A stretch of DNA of 64,000 bases from Delphinapterus leucas (lineage: Eukaryota; Chordata; Mammalia; Artiodactyla; Monodontidae), in NCBI RefSeq assembly GCF_002288925.2, contig NW_022097999.1, positions 14,606,654-14,670,653 of the forward strand. The letters run 5' to 3'. Shown piece after piece: positions 41,280 through 51,369 of the stretch (position 1 is the first letter of the stretch; each line of letters begins with the position of its first letter). Both the position numbers and the translations under genes were made by a program. The notes beneath the pieces are model-generated. The model was not told where the DNA came from, made no database searches, and saw only the letters and a program-made list of their open reading frames with translations.

Positions 41280-41905
41280 CAATTATTAGATTTGTCTGTA
41301 TGGCCTATAGCCTGACACAGGCCTTGCAAATAGTAAGTTCTCTAAATCACAGCTGGTTATTGCCCAAGGGGCTGGGATTTTATAGCCTTGAGGGCAATGG
41401 CTGAGAACTTGGCTCTCTTTTACCCTGAAGTGGGAATTTGGGAATGGTTCTGTTTCAGTGCATGCACAGTGTCTGAGCGAGGGTGCACAGCTGACAAACG
41501 CCCAATGCACAAAGCAACTTCGCCCAAATCAGGCTACCCATCCAGCCAGTGCATCGGCTTGAGAAACGAGTTTCGATTTCTATTTGCCTGTGATAAATGG
41601 GTGCGCTCGCTTGGGGGCTGCAGGCTGGAAGCTCCTAAGCCTGATGTTCAGGGTTTCAGTGCTGCCGGCCCAGCGGGGCACCACGCCTCACCCAAGGGAG
41701 GCTCAGGGAGAGATGGTTGGAGCGTAATCCCAGCGATTTCCTAGTGATGGCCGAGCACCGGGAGGCCTTGGGGGATGGGATGTCACTGCTGAGAGCAGCT
41801 GGGGACACCTCAGCTCCTTCATCCTTCTGGGACTCAGAGGTTTGGGGAGCTGGGCTCCTCCTGGAGACTGGAAAAGCTGATCCTGGCTGGGGCAGATCCT
41901 CCCCT
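41280..41905. other. Unassigned sequence
   Basis: The frame at 41388-41744 (118 aa) has no similarity I can see to a known protein. No repeat is recognised. Confidence 0.4.
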
Positions 41906-41911
41906 GTGCTT

Positions 41912-42088
41912 GGGTGGCCAGATTCATCAAATAAAAATATAGAATGCCCAGTTCAATTTGCATTTGAGATAAAGAATACTTAAAAAATAAAAATAGATCC
42001 CGAATATTGAATGAGACATCCTATAAAAACTCTTTGTTTATCTGAAATTAAAATTCAACTGGGCATCCTCTATCTTATCTGGCAGCCT
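41912..42088. mobile_element. Foldback (palindromic) DNA-element fossil, MER53-like
   Basis: Left arm 'gggtggccagattcatcaaat', 'atgcccagttcaatttgc', 'gagataaagaat' is mirrored by the right arm 'tttgtttatctgaaatt', 'aattcaactgggcatcc', 'cttatctggcagccttat'. The arms are about 60 bases with several mismatches. The middle contains gaatattgaatgag. The structure is clear; the family name is from memory. Confidence 0.75.
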
Positions 42089-42094
42089 TATCGA

Positions 42095-42225
42095 GGCCCC
42101 ACTAGCACCGGATATGTGACCTTGGACAGAATGCCTTTCCTCTCTGATCTGTGTTCTCTCCAGTACAGCGGGGATCAGCTGCTGCCCTCGCGGAGCTGTC
42201 GTGGGGATTGACAAGATTGTGTAGA
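42095..42225 (+). repeat. MIR SINE fragment
   Basis: 'ggatatgtgaccttggacag', 'cctctctgatctgtgttctc', 'gctgtcgtggggattgacaag'. Confidence 0.72.
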
Positions 42226-42235
42226 CAGGTGCTAG

Positions 42236-42480
42236 ACGGTGGTGGCTCAGACTGTGAGCTCTAGAGCCAGACTGCCTGTGTTTCAATCCTGACTCTGCCA
42301 CGTCTAAGCTCTGTAACCCTGGATGTGTGCCTCGGTTTCCTTATCTGTAAAAAAACAAAAACAAACAAAAAAAACCCACGTAACTTCCGCAAAGAGTTAT
42401 GAGCAGCATTAAGTCCCATAACATACACATAAGTGCTTATTATGGTTCCTGGCACAAAGTAAGTGATATGTTTTAAGGAT
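42236..42480 (+). repeat. MIR SINE, near full length
   Basis: 'gagctctagagccagactgcc', 'gacctctgccacg'-like, 'cctcggtttccttatctg' then an AAAC insertion, 'gagttatgagcagcattaag', 'cctggcacaaagtaagtg'. Second of two MIRs in the same orientation. Confidence 0.88.
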
Positions 42481-42497
42481 TAGGTACTGTTATTATT

Positions 42498-42881
42498 ATT
42501 TTTTTTTTAAGGAAGGAAGAAAGGAAGGAAGGAAGGAAGGAAGGAAGGAAGGAAGGAAGGAAGGAAGGAAGGAGATGGCCTCAGAGACAGATGTAGAGGA
42601 GCCAGATCCTTTTTGGTCGCTGTTTTAGGTCTTCATTGCTGCACACGGGCTTTCTCTAGTTGCGGTGAGCGGGGGCTACTCTTCGTTGCGGTGCGCGGGC
42701 TTCTCATTGCAGTGGTTTCTTTTGTTGCGGAGCACGGGCTCTAGGCACGTGGGCTTCAGTAGATGTGGCACACGGGCTTCTTTGCTCCACGGCATGTGGG
42801 ATCTTCCCGGCCCAGGTCTTGAACCCGTGTCCCCTGCATTGGCAGGCGGATTCTTAACCACTGTGCCACCAGGGAAGTCCC
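42498..42881 (-). repeat. CHR-type SINE, long form, containing a GGAA microsatellite
   Basis: Long-form tRNA-Glu SINE: 'gcacacgggctttctctagttg', 'gtggcacacgggcttctttg', head ending 'caccagggaagtcc'. Target duplication taggtactgttattatt (42481-42497) / taagtactgttattatt (42882-42898), 16 of 17 identical, encloses both the SINE and the (GGAA)n run. Confidence 0.95.
42509..42573. repeat. (GGAA)n microsatellite
   Basis: Two GGAA units, a variant, then about twelve uninterrupted GGAA units. It lies between the SINE T-run and a 35-base unassigned piece before the SINE body. Confidence 0.97.
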
Positions 42882-42899
42882 TAAGTACTGTTATTATTG

Positions 42900-43320
42900 T
42901 TTTATTATTATAGGTATTATTATCATTGTTATTGATTGTCCCCTCTTACTTACTGATCTCTTAAGGCTGTTCCCTTCTTATCAGCCATTTTCACTTTAGT
43001 ATGAATTATGGGACAAAACAATTTCCAATAGATTAGTCATGAGCGCAGGTTTGGGAAGGGATGATGGAGAGAGAGAATGGGAGCATGGAAGGAAAGGGCA
43101 CTGAAGACCATTGACCCCATCTCACACCAGGCTGTTCGGAGAAGCCAGCTGGGGAAGAAGAGGGGGAACATTAAACCAGGAGTCAGAGAATCTGATTCTG
43201 CTGTGTGATCCCTGGCTCTCTTGAGACCCAACACCATGAAAGCTTTGGGAAGTGAGCAGAGATAGAAGTGGCTGACCTAGTTCCTGAGCTCGGAGGCGAG
43301 GGTTCTAGGGACCCCTAACA
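42900..43320. other. Unassigned sequence
   Basis: Starts with an ATT-rich patch (42890-42940). No gene or repeat in the rest. Confidence 0.4.
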
Positions 43321-43324
43321 GGCA

Positions 43325-43592
43325 TCTCAAGCCTGACATGTTCAGAAACAAACTCCTGATTATCCCTGCACTCCAAACCTGCTTTGTAGCAGTCCCCATC
43401 TTGCGATGGCAAGTCTACTCTTCCGATTATTCAAGTCAAAAACCTGGGTCTCCCCTTGGCTCTGCTCTTCCTTCCACACTCCACATCCAATCCATCAGGA
43501 AATCTTTGTGGCTTTACACAGATCCCGCCTCTGACCACTTCTCCCCACCTCCATTGATGGGAAGCCACCTGGATTATTGCAGAGGCCTCCAC
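43325..43592 (+). repeat. L2 fragment
   Basis: 'aaacctgggtctccccttggc', 'ccacactccacatccaatcc', 'gaccacttctccccacctcc', 'cctggattattgcagaggcc'. Fits the L2 part upstream of the usual 3-prime end. Confidence 0.8.
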
Positions 43593-43594
43593 AC

Positions 43595-43705
43595 AGGTCC
43601 TTTCTAACCCTAAGATTTGGCTTCTCACCTCCTCCTGGAAGTCTTACCTGATCATCAAGCACCGGGGTGGGCAGAGTGATACTCAGAAAGTGCATGTGAA
43701 ATGAA
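43595..43705. other. Unassigned sequence
   Basis: Nothing recognised. Confidence 0.3.
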
Positions 43706-43709
43706 GCGT

Positions 43710-43740
43710 GGGGGAGATTGGGGGGTTTGGGGGTGGGGGG
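43710..43740 (+). other. G-quadruplex candidate
   Basis: G-runs of 5, 6, 5 and 6 with loops of 5, 3 and 1 bases. Strongest plus-strand G4 motif in the window. Confidence 0.75.
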
Positions 43741-43744
43741 CAGG

Positions 43745-44040
43745 AGGCTGGCTCCGGTTGGACCTGGGCTCTGTGAGGCAGTGAGTGGAGACAAGCCATC
43801 AGGTTCTCTGAGTAGCTTCTCCATGAAGAAACCATTTTGGCCAAGTGCGTTAATCCGGGGCCCAGGTCTCCATCTTAATTTATCAGCACCTGCAGGGCAG
43901 GGGCCTCTCAGAGAGAAGCGGACAGGGCTCTGGGCAGTCTCAGGGGCCGCCTCTTTGGGAAGGCTGGGCAGCAGGCTCCCCTGTCCCCATGTGTCTTTTC
44001 CAGTTCACACCCACTGCACCCACATGTGGGCTAGAGTCTT
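43745..44040. other. Unassigned; part looks conserved
   Basis: 43820-43900 (gtgcgttaatccggggc, 'tcttaatttatcagcacctg') is non-repetitive and could belong to the block at 44045. Confidence 0.35.
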
Positions 44041-44044
44041 GGTG

Positions 44045-44165
44045 AGAAGGTCTGGGGTTGATTTTAATATAAATGAATCTCTCCTTCTTGCTCTCCAGCA
44101 GCCTGAACTGCTCTAAAAGGATAATTAATTGGAATGAAAACACCAGCTCTGGCTCCAAACTGCTT
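44045..44165. promoter_or_regulatory. Candidate conserved non-coding block
   Basis: AT-rich, non-repeat: 'ttgattttaatataaatg', 'ctaaaaggataattaattgg', 'aatgaaaacaccagctc'. Holds a perfect AATTAATT core. Constraint is inferred. Confidence 0.3.
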
Positions 44166-44169
44166 CTCT

Positions 44170-44555
44170 TGGAGAATTCACAATTCACTTCCTCTAGGCC
44201 CCCCACCCCTTCAGGCTCCCCGTGAACGATTTCAGCATTTCAGCTGCAGAAGGACATCCCTGGCCCTGTCCACCTTTGGGAGAGGCCATGGCATTGAAGG
44301 CTTCTTGTGGGGTGGCCAGAGGCAGGTCAAGGTCAGGAGAGGAGGCCAGCGATGGTGGAGGTAGGGGTGCAGTTGGCCTGAACCACCCTGCAGGGGCAAG
44401 TGGTATGGGTACTCGGTGGCCCTTCCCAACAGAGACAGGGGCACCTCTCCTGGCCCAGCTTATCTTTTCCCCTCCCCTCCCCTCTGCTTCTCCCTCTCAA
44501 CCCCCCTTCTTCTTCCAAAGCTGATGGTAAAATTTGGACATCAGTCCTAACAACC
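44170..44555. other. Unassigned sequence
   Basis: No gene or repeat. A pyrimidine-rich run at 44466-44515. Confidence 0.4.
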
Positions 44556-44559
44556 ACCA

Positions 44560-44778
44560 TCACAACTAACCCTTATTGAGTGCCTGAGACCAGGCGTTTT
44601 CTAAGAACTCTGCATGAATATTGAATCTTCACAAGAACCTAGTAAGCTGGCTACTATTATAATTCCATTTTACAGAGGAGGCGACCAAGGCACAGAGAGG
44701 TTATGTCACTCACTCAAAGTCACACAGCTAGTGAGAGCTAGAACCAGGATTCAAGCCAGAACATATAACTCTGGACCC
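44560..44778 (-). repeat. MIR SINE, near full length
   Basis: 'aacccttattgagtgcctgag', 'tattataattccattttacag', 'aaggcacagagaggttatg', 'caaagtcacacagctagtgag', 'ccaggattcaagcc'. One of the best-preserved copies. Confidence 0.92.
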
Positions 44779-44779
44779 C

Positions 44780-45635
44780 TTCCCTGTGCCTTGGGCCCTG
44801 GTTAGGAGGTAGCAGAAAATCTGAACTTACAGGCCAAGTTCTGATCCATCAACCAGTACTTTTCTCCCAATAGTTACCCCCCTGTAGCCCTTTCCACTGC
44901 TATCTCGTGCACAGTCATACCCCTCCTCTCCTGCTCTCTCTTCCCCCACAAATGGCCCTAATCACGGCTGATCAGCTCAGCCGTCTCGCGAGGATACAAA
45001 GGGGACCTGCGTTCTCAAGTGAAATTAGACATAATAAAGAACAAGAGTGCTCAGCCTCAAAAGCCCTTGAGAAATCCCAGAAACCCCCTTCAGAATCGCC
45101 GGCTCGGGCTCCATTTACCTCCTTGGCCTCCACTCACACAATCTGCTTTCCAGCGCGTAAGTCTGCACCCACTCACTTCCTGCTGTTTTCCTGTCGGGAT
45201 TAGTTTTGAGGCAGTATTTCACCCTATATTCTCTGGGGCAGAAGGAGAGAATCAGAGCTCTGTGACTGACTGAACAGGCTTTTGTGGGCTAGCCTGGGGA
45301 CCAGTCTACCTTTACACATTTTGTTTCTATGGAAAGTGCATGATGGGTCCCAGCAACCTGGCTTACTCACTGACAGAGGTGGACGTGGCTTATCAAGTTG
45401 GCTTCTGGTAACCTCAAAATGCCTTTGGCATCAGCCCAGATTTGAGAAAGAAAAAAAAGGCCCTTTCTGCCCTCAGTCCTCCTGACTTCAGCTCTAAAAA
45501 TAATGACACCCCACCCCCCCCCAAACTCTTCACCCATAATGCACTTTTGAATGCTAGTAAATAACCCAGGGGGAGGAGGGGTGGGAAAGGAGGAAGGAGA
45601 CAGCCAGGTAGGTTAGAGAGAAGAAAATGAGATGG
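44780..45635. other. Unassigned sequence
   Basis: No exon or repeat. 45000-45060 (gaaattagacataataaag) is AT-rich. A C-run lies at 45511-45524. The frames at 44907-45273 are unlike known proteins. Confidence 0.4.
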
Positions 45636-45649
45636 CCATTGTAGCCATT

Positions 45650-46005
45650 TGCTGAGGCTGCCTTAACAAATACTACAGACTGGGTGGCTTAAACAACAGA
45701 AATTTATTTTCTGGAGGCTAAAAGTCTAAGGTCAAGGTGGGTTCCTCCTGAGGCCTCTCTCCTTGGCTTGCAGATGGCCGCCTTCTTGCTATGTCCTCAC
45801 ATGGCCTTCCCTCTGTGTGTGTCTGTGTCCAGACACACACTCTTATAAGGACACCAGTCATATGGGACTAGGGTCTACTCTAATGACCTTATTTTAACTT
45901 AGTTACTACTTTAAAGACCCTATCTCCAAACACAATCACATTGTGAGGTCCTGGGGATTAGGACTTCAACATATGAATTTAGGGGGCATAATTCAGCCCT
46001 AACCG
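45650..46005 (-). mobile_element. Solo LTR, MaLR (MLT1-type)
   Basis: Reverse complement of an MLT1 LTR: 'gctgccttaacaaatactac', 'ggtggcttaaacaacagaa', 'acttataaggacaccag'-like 'tcttataaggacaccagtc', 'caacatatgaatttaggggg', 'cataattcagccctaacc'. tagccatt directly precedes and follows it (45642-45649, 46006-46013), a likely target duplication. Confidence 0.9.
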
Positions 46006-46014
46006 TAGCCATTT

Positions 46015-46325
46015 ACCCATGTGGAATTTCAAGCACCCTGTGTGGCCTGGTGGGGCATGTTTGAGCTCAATGGGAGGTGGTCCCCACACAACATGAAGCA
46101 TGATGGAAGGTGCAATGACCTCCCGCAGCTCCTCCACTTTGGTAACTGATTATTTGGGATCCAGAAGCAATGAAGTGTAGATAGAGACTGATTGAGCTCA
46201 TGGCATCTGTAGAAACTTGATTGACACCAAGATGCTGCTGGCATCTTGGGATCAGACCAGGGGTGTTTCACATCTAAGGCAGGGGAATTTCTTAAGAATC
46301 TAAAGTTTAGATTTAAGCTTTTGTG
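46015..46325. other. Unassigned sequence
   Basis: Nothing recognised. Confidence 0.4.
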
Positions 46326-46345
46326 AGTCAAAAAACCCCTCTCCC

Positions 46346-46560
46346 GGGCTTCCCTGGTGGCGCAGTTGTTGACGGTCCGCCTGCCGATGCAGGGGACGTG
46401 GGTTCGTGCCCCGGTCCGGGAAGATCCCACATGACGCAGAGTGGCTGGGCCTGTGAGCCATGGCCGCTGAGCCTGCGCGTCCAGAGCCTGTGCTCCGCAA
46501 CGGGAGAGGCCCACAGCAGTGAGAGGCCCGTGTACCGCAAAAAAAAAAACAAAACAAGAA
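46346..46560 (+). repeat. CHR-2-type SINE (short form)
   Basis: Head 'gggcttccctggtggcgcag', 'gaagatcccacatgacgcag', 'cctgcgcgtccagagcctg', 'gtaccgcaaaaaaaaaaac' tail. The duplication aaaaacccctctccc (46331-46345) / aaaaaccctctccc (46561-46574) differs by one C. Confidence 0.96.
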
Positions 46561-46579
46561 AAAAACCCTCTCCCACTGC

Positions 46580-47055
46580 AGTGTTTCTCAACCCTCCATC
46601 CCCACAATGGCCAGGACAAGTGGAGAGTGCTTTATAAACAGGAGGAGGAGCGAGGCCTCCAGTGCCACTCACATCCCTAACGTGAAGATGTTTGCCCTTT
46701 GGGTCTCGCCTAAGAATTTCATCTCCCTCTGGTGACTGGCCCATGTGTCCTGAAACATTTTTGGGTGTATCTGGGGTTGACTTGACATCTTGAAATTAAC
46801 GATATTGATTGGGTCATTTTATACCAGTAGATTATCAGAAACTCAAAATGGCAGAAAGTATACCTGTCACCTATGGGAAAGATGGAACCTCTAAGCCAAC
46901 AGAGAGGAGATTAGGCCCAGGAGGCTTCTTTTATTCAGTTAGACAATGCAGGGCAACTGAGTACTGGATCCCAGGGAATAAGTCAGGAAGAGTAGGGAAC
47001 AAAGTGGATTTGACTTCAGACTTTTGCTGTAGAGGGGCCCACTAAAGCCCCCTTC
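46580..47055. other. Unassigned; possible MER5-like trace at the start
   Basis: The word cagtgtttctcaaccctcc (46580) resembles a hAT terminus, but no matching opposite end was found. Nothing else recognised. Confidence 0.35.
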
Positions 47056-47057
47056 AA

Positions 47058-47245
47058 TGGAAAGAACCCAAGATTTGGGGTCTAGAAAATGTGGGTCCAT
47101 ATCCTGGCTGTGTGACCCTGGGTGAGTCACTTAGTCCCTCTGGATCCTCAGTTTTTGCAGCTGTAAAATGGGGATACCCAAGTGACATCATCTGTAAAAG
47201 CGATGAGCCCAGCGCCTAGCACATCATAGGGGCTTAGTACGCTCC
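47058..47245 (+). repeat. MIR SINE
   Basis: 'gtgggtccatatcctggctg', 'tgtgaccctgggtgagtcac', 'ctcagtttttgcagctgtaaaatgggg' in pieces, 'gcgcctagcacatcatagg'. Confidence 0.87.
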
Positions 47246-47249
47246 AGTT

Positions 47250-48150
47250 CCCTTTGCCCTGTTCTCCCTGCCCTTAACCTGTGTCTCTGGGTCTTCCCAC
47301 ACTCACCTTGCCCAGGCAGGGTGACAGTCACACCTTTTCTTGTCCCTTCTCTGTAGGGCAAAGAATATAGTAAGACAAAAGAGGCCTGATACACGCAGCA
47401 TAATTTGAGAGTTCTTGGGTTTTCCCACCTGTAAGTGAGTGGGTTGGATATGGCGATATCTGAGTTGCTTCCCATCACGAATGTTATACTCCATTGAGAT
47501 TGTGGGACCTTGATCTTGGAAATTCAATTTGGAGCCAGCTGGGACCCAGCTCATCCTGATGGTGAAAGGCTGGCCTGGATCCCTGGGGGGACAGCTGCAG
47601 GCCACACATACGTCTCCCCACCCCTTACCATGAGAGCAGGGTGGGTGAGGTTGGCACTGGGGACAGAGCTAGAGGGTGTTGCTATAATTAAAACACCAAG
47701 TCTTACATCCATTCCATGCTGACACTTTTCTACAGAGTCAGAGTGACATCCATGACTTATAAGAATGCTTTGTCAAAGTAATTTTTTCATTTAAAAAAAG
47801 AAAAATTCTTGCCAAAGCAGCAGAGTCATATCGTCCAGGGCCCCCTGAGGGAGACCTGGCTGGGAACAAGCTCCAAGCAGGTAAATCTGCCTGTTGGACT
47901 TAGAGAACTGGGGCTGGGGTGGGCCTGAGCTCTGAGGGGTTCCTGGCTCCAAGTCTGGCTCTCTAGGGTCAAGGTTCCACACTCCTCTAAGAGATGTAAG
48001 TAAAAATGCTTGGAGCTTGGTGCTCCAGTTCAACCCAGAGTGGGAAAGGGAGCCTAAGGTCTCGCTGCCTTCTGGGAGGGCAGGGCTGGAGCATCTTATT
48101 CATGAGCCAGGCCCTGTGGAGTGGGCACAGTGGTGCTCGTCTCTTAGACC
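47250..48150. other. Unassigned sequence
   Basis: About 900 bases with no gene or repeat recognised. 47755-47815 is AT-rich with a short A-run. Confidence 0.4.
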
Positions 48151-48154
48151 CCGC

Positions 48155-48250
48155 TTTCTATTTTGAAAAGTAGGGATAATAATGCCTAAACTAGGCATTT
48201 GTAAGGGGATGAGATGGTTTATGCAAAAGTGCATGGCTCAGTGAAGAAGT
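48155..48250 (+). repeat. MIR SINE, 3-prime fragment
   Basis: 'attttgaaaagtagggataataatgcc' (pieces), 'taaggggatgagatggtttatgc', 'gtgcatggctcagtg'. Confidence 0.6.
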
Positions 48251-48329
48251 GGGTGCGATTTTTAAAAATTGAAGTGTAGTTGATTTACAGTGTTTTATTA
48301 GTCTCAGGTGTACAGCAAAGTGATTCATA

Positions 48330-48365
48330 ATATCTATATATATATTATGAATATATATATATATG
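48330..48365. repeat. (TA)n microsatellite
   Basis: Imperfect TATA run inside the L1, broken by ttatga. Confidence 0.85.
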
Positions 48366-48718
48366 GACACTCTTTTTCAGATTCTTTTCAATTATAGGTT
48401 ATTACAAGATAGTGAATATATTCCCTCTGCTATACAGTAGGTCCTTGTTTATCTATTTTATATATAATAGTGTGTATCTGTTAATCCCAAACTCATAACT
48501 TATCCCTCCCCCTCCTTTCCCCTTTGGTAACCAGAAGTTTGTTTTCTCTGTCTGTGAGTCTATTTTTGCTCTGTAAATAAGTTCATTAGTATCATTGTTT
48601 TTAGTGTCCGCATATATGGGATACCATATGGTATTTGTCTTCCTCTGTCTGACTTCACTTAGTATGATAATCTCTAGGTTCATCTATGTTGCTGTAAATG
48701 GCATTATTTCATTCCATT

Positions 48719-48752
48719 GTGTGTGTGTGTGTATGTGTGTATATATATATAG
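48719..48752. repeat. (TG)n(TA)n compound microsatellite
   Basis: About seven TG units, a TATG break, then about six TA units, inside the L1. Confidence 0.85.
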
Positions 48753-48799
48753 GACACATCTTCTTCAGTGGATATCATTTTTGAGAGTATTCTCTGGAA

Positions 48800-48990
48800 G
48801 GGCGGAGAACTTGGATTCAGGAGGCCCGGGTTCTGGGCCTGGCTCTGTCCCTGACGCACCGCGTGACCTTGGGCCAGTCATTTTTGTTCTCTGGGCCTCA
48901 GTTTCCTCATTTGTGTGATGAGGATGATGGTGGCTTCCATGCCTTTCTCCCAGGGCTTTGTAAAGATGGTTGAAGAGCCTCCCTTCTGAA
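48800..48990 (+). repeat. MIR SINE
   Basis: 'cccgggttctgggcctggctc', 'gcgtgaccttgggccagtc', 'ctgggcctcagtttcctcatttg', 'tgatgaggatgatggtggc'. Confidence 0.85.
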
Positions 48991-49039
48991 CAATATAATA
49001 CGATACATCACCGGACAGGAGTAACATAAGAATTGGGGT

Positions 49040-49198
49040 TTGAACAGTGCTTGTTATGAGGTCAACAATATTATTTCCATCTTATAGACGAGAAAACAGA
49101 GACACGAAAAGGTTGAATGGCTTGTCTGTGATGGGGTAGCCCAGGCAGCCTGGTTCTAATCTCTGTGCTCTTGACTACCCAGCTACACTGTCTCTCTA
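49040..49198 (-). repeat. MIR SINE fragment
   Basis: 'acgagaaaacagagacacg', 'gaatggcttgtctgtgatgg', 'cctggttctaatctctgtgc'. About 50 bases from a plus-strand MIR. Confidence 0.78.
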
Positions 49199-49199
49199 G

Positions 49200-49810
49200 A
49201 ATGATCATGAGCCATTATTATAATAAAGACTCAGTTCTATAAGGATGTCCTACTCACAAAGAAGATGTCAGGGCCTGTGAGTCACTGACAGTGTTGTCCC
49301 CCAACCCTCCCCAGTCCTGGGGAGCTGTCTGGGTGGAGGAGCCATGCTCTGGGCTCCGGGCTGGTGGATTTCTCCCTCCTCATGTACTGACTTTTTTGTC
49401 TAACTACCTGTGAAAGAGCTGTGCTCTCCTGGGCCCTGGGGGAATCCGGTTGGAAGTCCGAATGGTGGCCCTCCATGGTCCAGGTGGAGCCAATGGAGCA
49501 ATGCTGGACCCCTTCTTCTGGGAAGTCTCCAAGACCCTGGTATTTGGGCTGCACAGCCCCAGAGGCTCCTGGATCATCTTCCCAATGCCCTGTGGGAGGG
49601 CTCTGGGGGCAGCCTGGGTACACGGGGTGGGGGATAGTGGTGACAGCTCAGACGGAATTCAGGGTGAGTCCAGGTAAGGGCCTAACAGGCTGCAGGTTGG
49701 GCTGGGGGCAGAGAGCAGTGAGTGATGTCCTGAGTCTCCATTGCAGCCGCAGCACAAGCCTAAGGGGGAGGCATGTAGACTCCTAGCGACCCTAGAGGGC
49801 ATTGGCTCCA
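49200..49810. other. Unassigned; includes an exon-like frame I do not accept
   Basis: 49450-49677 is an open frame with a GT at 49665 in a fair splice-donor context. It has no acceptor-like tract upstream, no known domain, and competing frames. Nothing else is recognised. Confidence 0.4.
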
Positions 49811-49817
49811 AGCCCCT

Positions 49818-49905
49818 CATTTTTCAGAGATAGAAACTACAGTCCAGAGAGGGCAAGGGAGTTGGCCAAGGTCACACAGCAAGTTGGCTGCAAAGTCGGG
49901 ACTAA
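49818..49905 (-). repeat. MIR SINE fragment interrupted by a SINE
   Basis: 'actacagtccagagagggc', 'aaggtcacacagcaagttgg', 'gcaaagtcgggactaa'. The CHR-1-like SINE sits at its inner end. Confidence 0.78.
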
Positions 49906-49919
49906 ACTAGATCTTTATA

Positions 49920-50060
49920 GGGAATTCCCTGGTGGTCCAGTGGTCAAGACTCCGTGCTTCCACTGTAGGGGGCACGGGTTTGATCCCTGATCTCTGGTTT
50001 GGGAACTAAGATCCCACATGCCAAGCAGCGCGGCCAAAAAACAACGATGACAGCAACGAC
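49920..50060 (+). repeat. CHR-1-like SINE
   Basis: Short tRNA-Glu SINE: 'ggaattccctggtggtccag', 'gtgcttccactgtaggggg', 'gtttgatccctgatctctgg', 'aactaagatcccacatgccaagc', ends 'gcggccaaaaaac'. The duplication actagatctttata (49906-49919) / actaaatctttata (50061-50074) matches at 13 of 14. Confidence 0.93.
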
Positions 50061-50079
50061 ACTAAATCTTTATAAACCC

Positions 50080-50500
50080 TGCGGGCAGCACACTGTCCCC
50101 CCACCTCCACCCCAACCTCCCAGATCAACAGCGAGAGGTGAGGAGGATAGAGGCCTGGAGCTGGAGGAAAGGGGATTGTCCTTATCTCTGGGTTCTAGCT
50201 TCCCTCCCATGACCTTGCCCTGCCTGAGCAGCCAGTTCCAGGCTTGGGAGCTCAGCCTAAGACCGTTTCAGAGAGGCTTTCATCAGCAAGCAGATTTATG
50301 GGCACATACGAGGCAGTTCCCTTTAAAAACAGTGTATGGCTAAATGGCGCCTGGCCTCCTGCCCACTGTCTTTCCTGTGCTAAGAGACCAAGCCAGAGAT
50401 ATTCCAGCTGGAGGTGTTTCTTAAAGCAATAGACCATAATTCAGAAAGGGAGTGACTGAGGAACTGGCTTTCGTTGGGTACTTCTGATGGGACAGTCGTG
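50080..50500. other. Unassigned sequence
   Basis: Nothing recognised. Confidence 0.35.
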
Positions 50501-50504
50501 TATT

Positions 50505-50695
50505 GAAGGCTTTACATACATTTTGTCATTTAAATGTCATGTGGGCAGTGTGGGGCAGGTATTATTTAACTCTCATATTACAGAGGAGAAAACTGAGGCC
50601 AAGAGGAATTTATTTGCTCTAGGACACAGAGCTAGAAGGAACGAGAGCCAGAATTCACACTCAAAGCTGTTTGACTCCAGGATCCAAACATTCAT
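50505..50695 (-). repeat. MIR SINE, near full length
   Basis: 'tttacatacattttgtcatttaaatg' (pieces), 'ggcaggtattatttaactc', 'agaggagaaaactgaggcc', 'gagagccagaattcacac'. Confidence 0.87.
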
Positions 50696-50879
50696 CACAT
50701 CAATTTGCTCTTTTAGGGGAACCATGAATGTAGGGGAATTCCCCCTAGTGGGGCAAGAACTTGGATGTCATACCCCAAGTCCTGAAGTCCTGAGCCTTCG
50801 AGGAGGAGAGACATGAGGACCTCAGGGATCCAGTCATCCCCATCTCACCGGTTCTCTGGATTTCACTTGTGACATCCGG

Positions 50880-51025
50880 CAGTGCTCATTTCAGTGAGCC
50901 CATGGAGCTTAATGCACAGAGGGGGACACTGCGGCTCAGAGAAACCCAGATACCACCTCAAGGTAGCACTATGTTTGAGGCAGAGTTAGAACTTGAACCC
51001 AGGTCTCCAGCAACTCAGAGTTCTG
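50880..51025 (-). repeat. MIR SINE fragment
   Basis: 'actgcggctcagagaaaccc', 'gtttgaggcagagttagaactt', 'gaacccaggtctccagc'. Confidence 0.75.
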
Positions 51026-51029
51026 GTGG

Positions 51030-51365
51030 TTTCCCAGGCTCAAGGGAGCTGTCCATGGTACCAACCCCAGACCCACACTCTCTACCTTGACCTGGCTTCT
51101 TATCTGGCTTCGGTTCCTGCCTCAAAGGACCCTTAAGAACCTCTTTCGATAGAGAGAGAGACAAAACCCTGAGAGGTCAAGGCCACATAGCAGATCTCTG
51201 TGCCACTGGAGTTACCACACCCTCTATTTCCTGGGGACTTTGCATTTCTAGATTGACATTTGAACTTTTCTTGTCTCTTTGGTTCACTGTAAATACTGTT
51301 TGAGACTAGGCTTTAAGCTCGTCTTGGACATTGACTCTGTCAGAGTAATAGAAAGAAATATTACA
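51030..51365. other. Unassigned sequence
   Basis: Nothing recognised. Confidence 0.35.
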
Positions 51366-51369
51366 AGCA

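Larger units (their letters stand above)
48258..48772 (-). mobile_element. 5-prime-truncated L1, cetartiodactyl type
   Basis: Reverse orientation: begins 'attgaagtgtagttgatttac' (L1 3-prime end), 'ctctgctatacagtaggtcc', 'ggtaaccagaagtttgttttc', 'gtgtccgcatatatgggatacc', 'gacttcacttagtatgataatc'. (TA)n and (TG)n(TA)n microsatellites lie inside. Confidence 0.9.

Noticed and set aside
46029..46619. 196-aa minus-strand open frame
   Set aside because: About a third of it is the antisense of a CHR SINE (46346-46560), with the recurrent SINE-derived peptide seen at other copies.
48330..48365. TATA-box promoter
   Set aside because: The TATA run is a microsatellite inside a truncated L1.
49450..49677. 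Exon-like frame with a GT at 49665
   Set aside because: No acceptor-like tract, no domain and overlapping frames; a chance donor site is likely.
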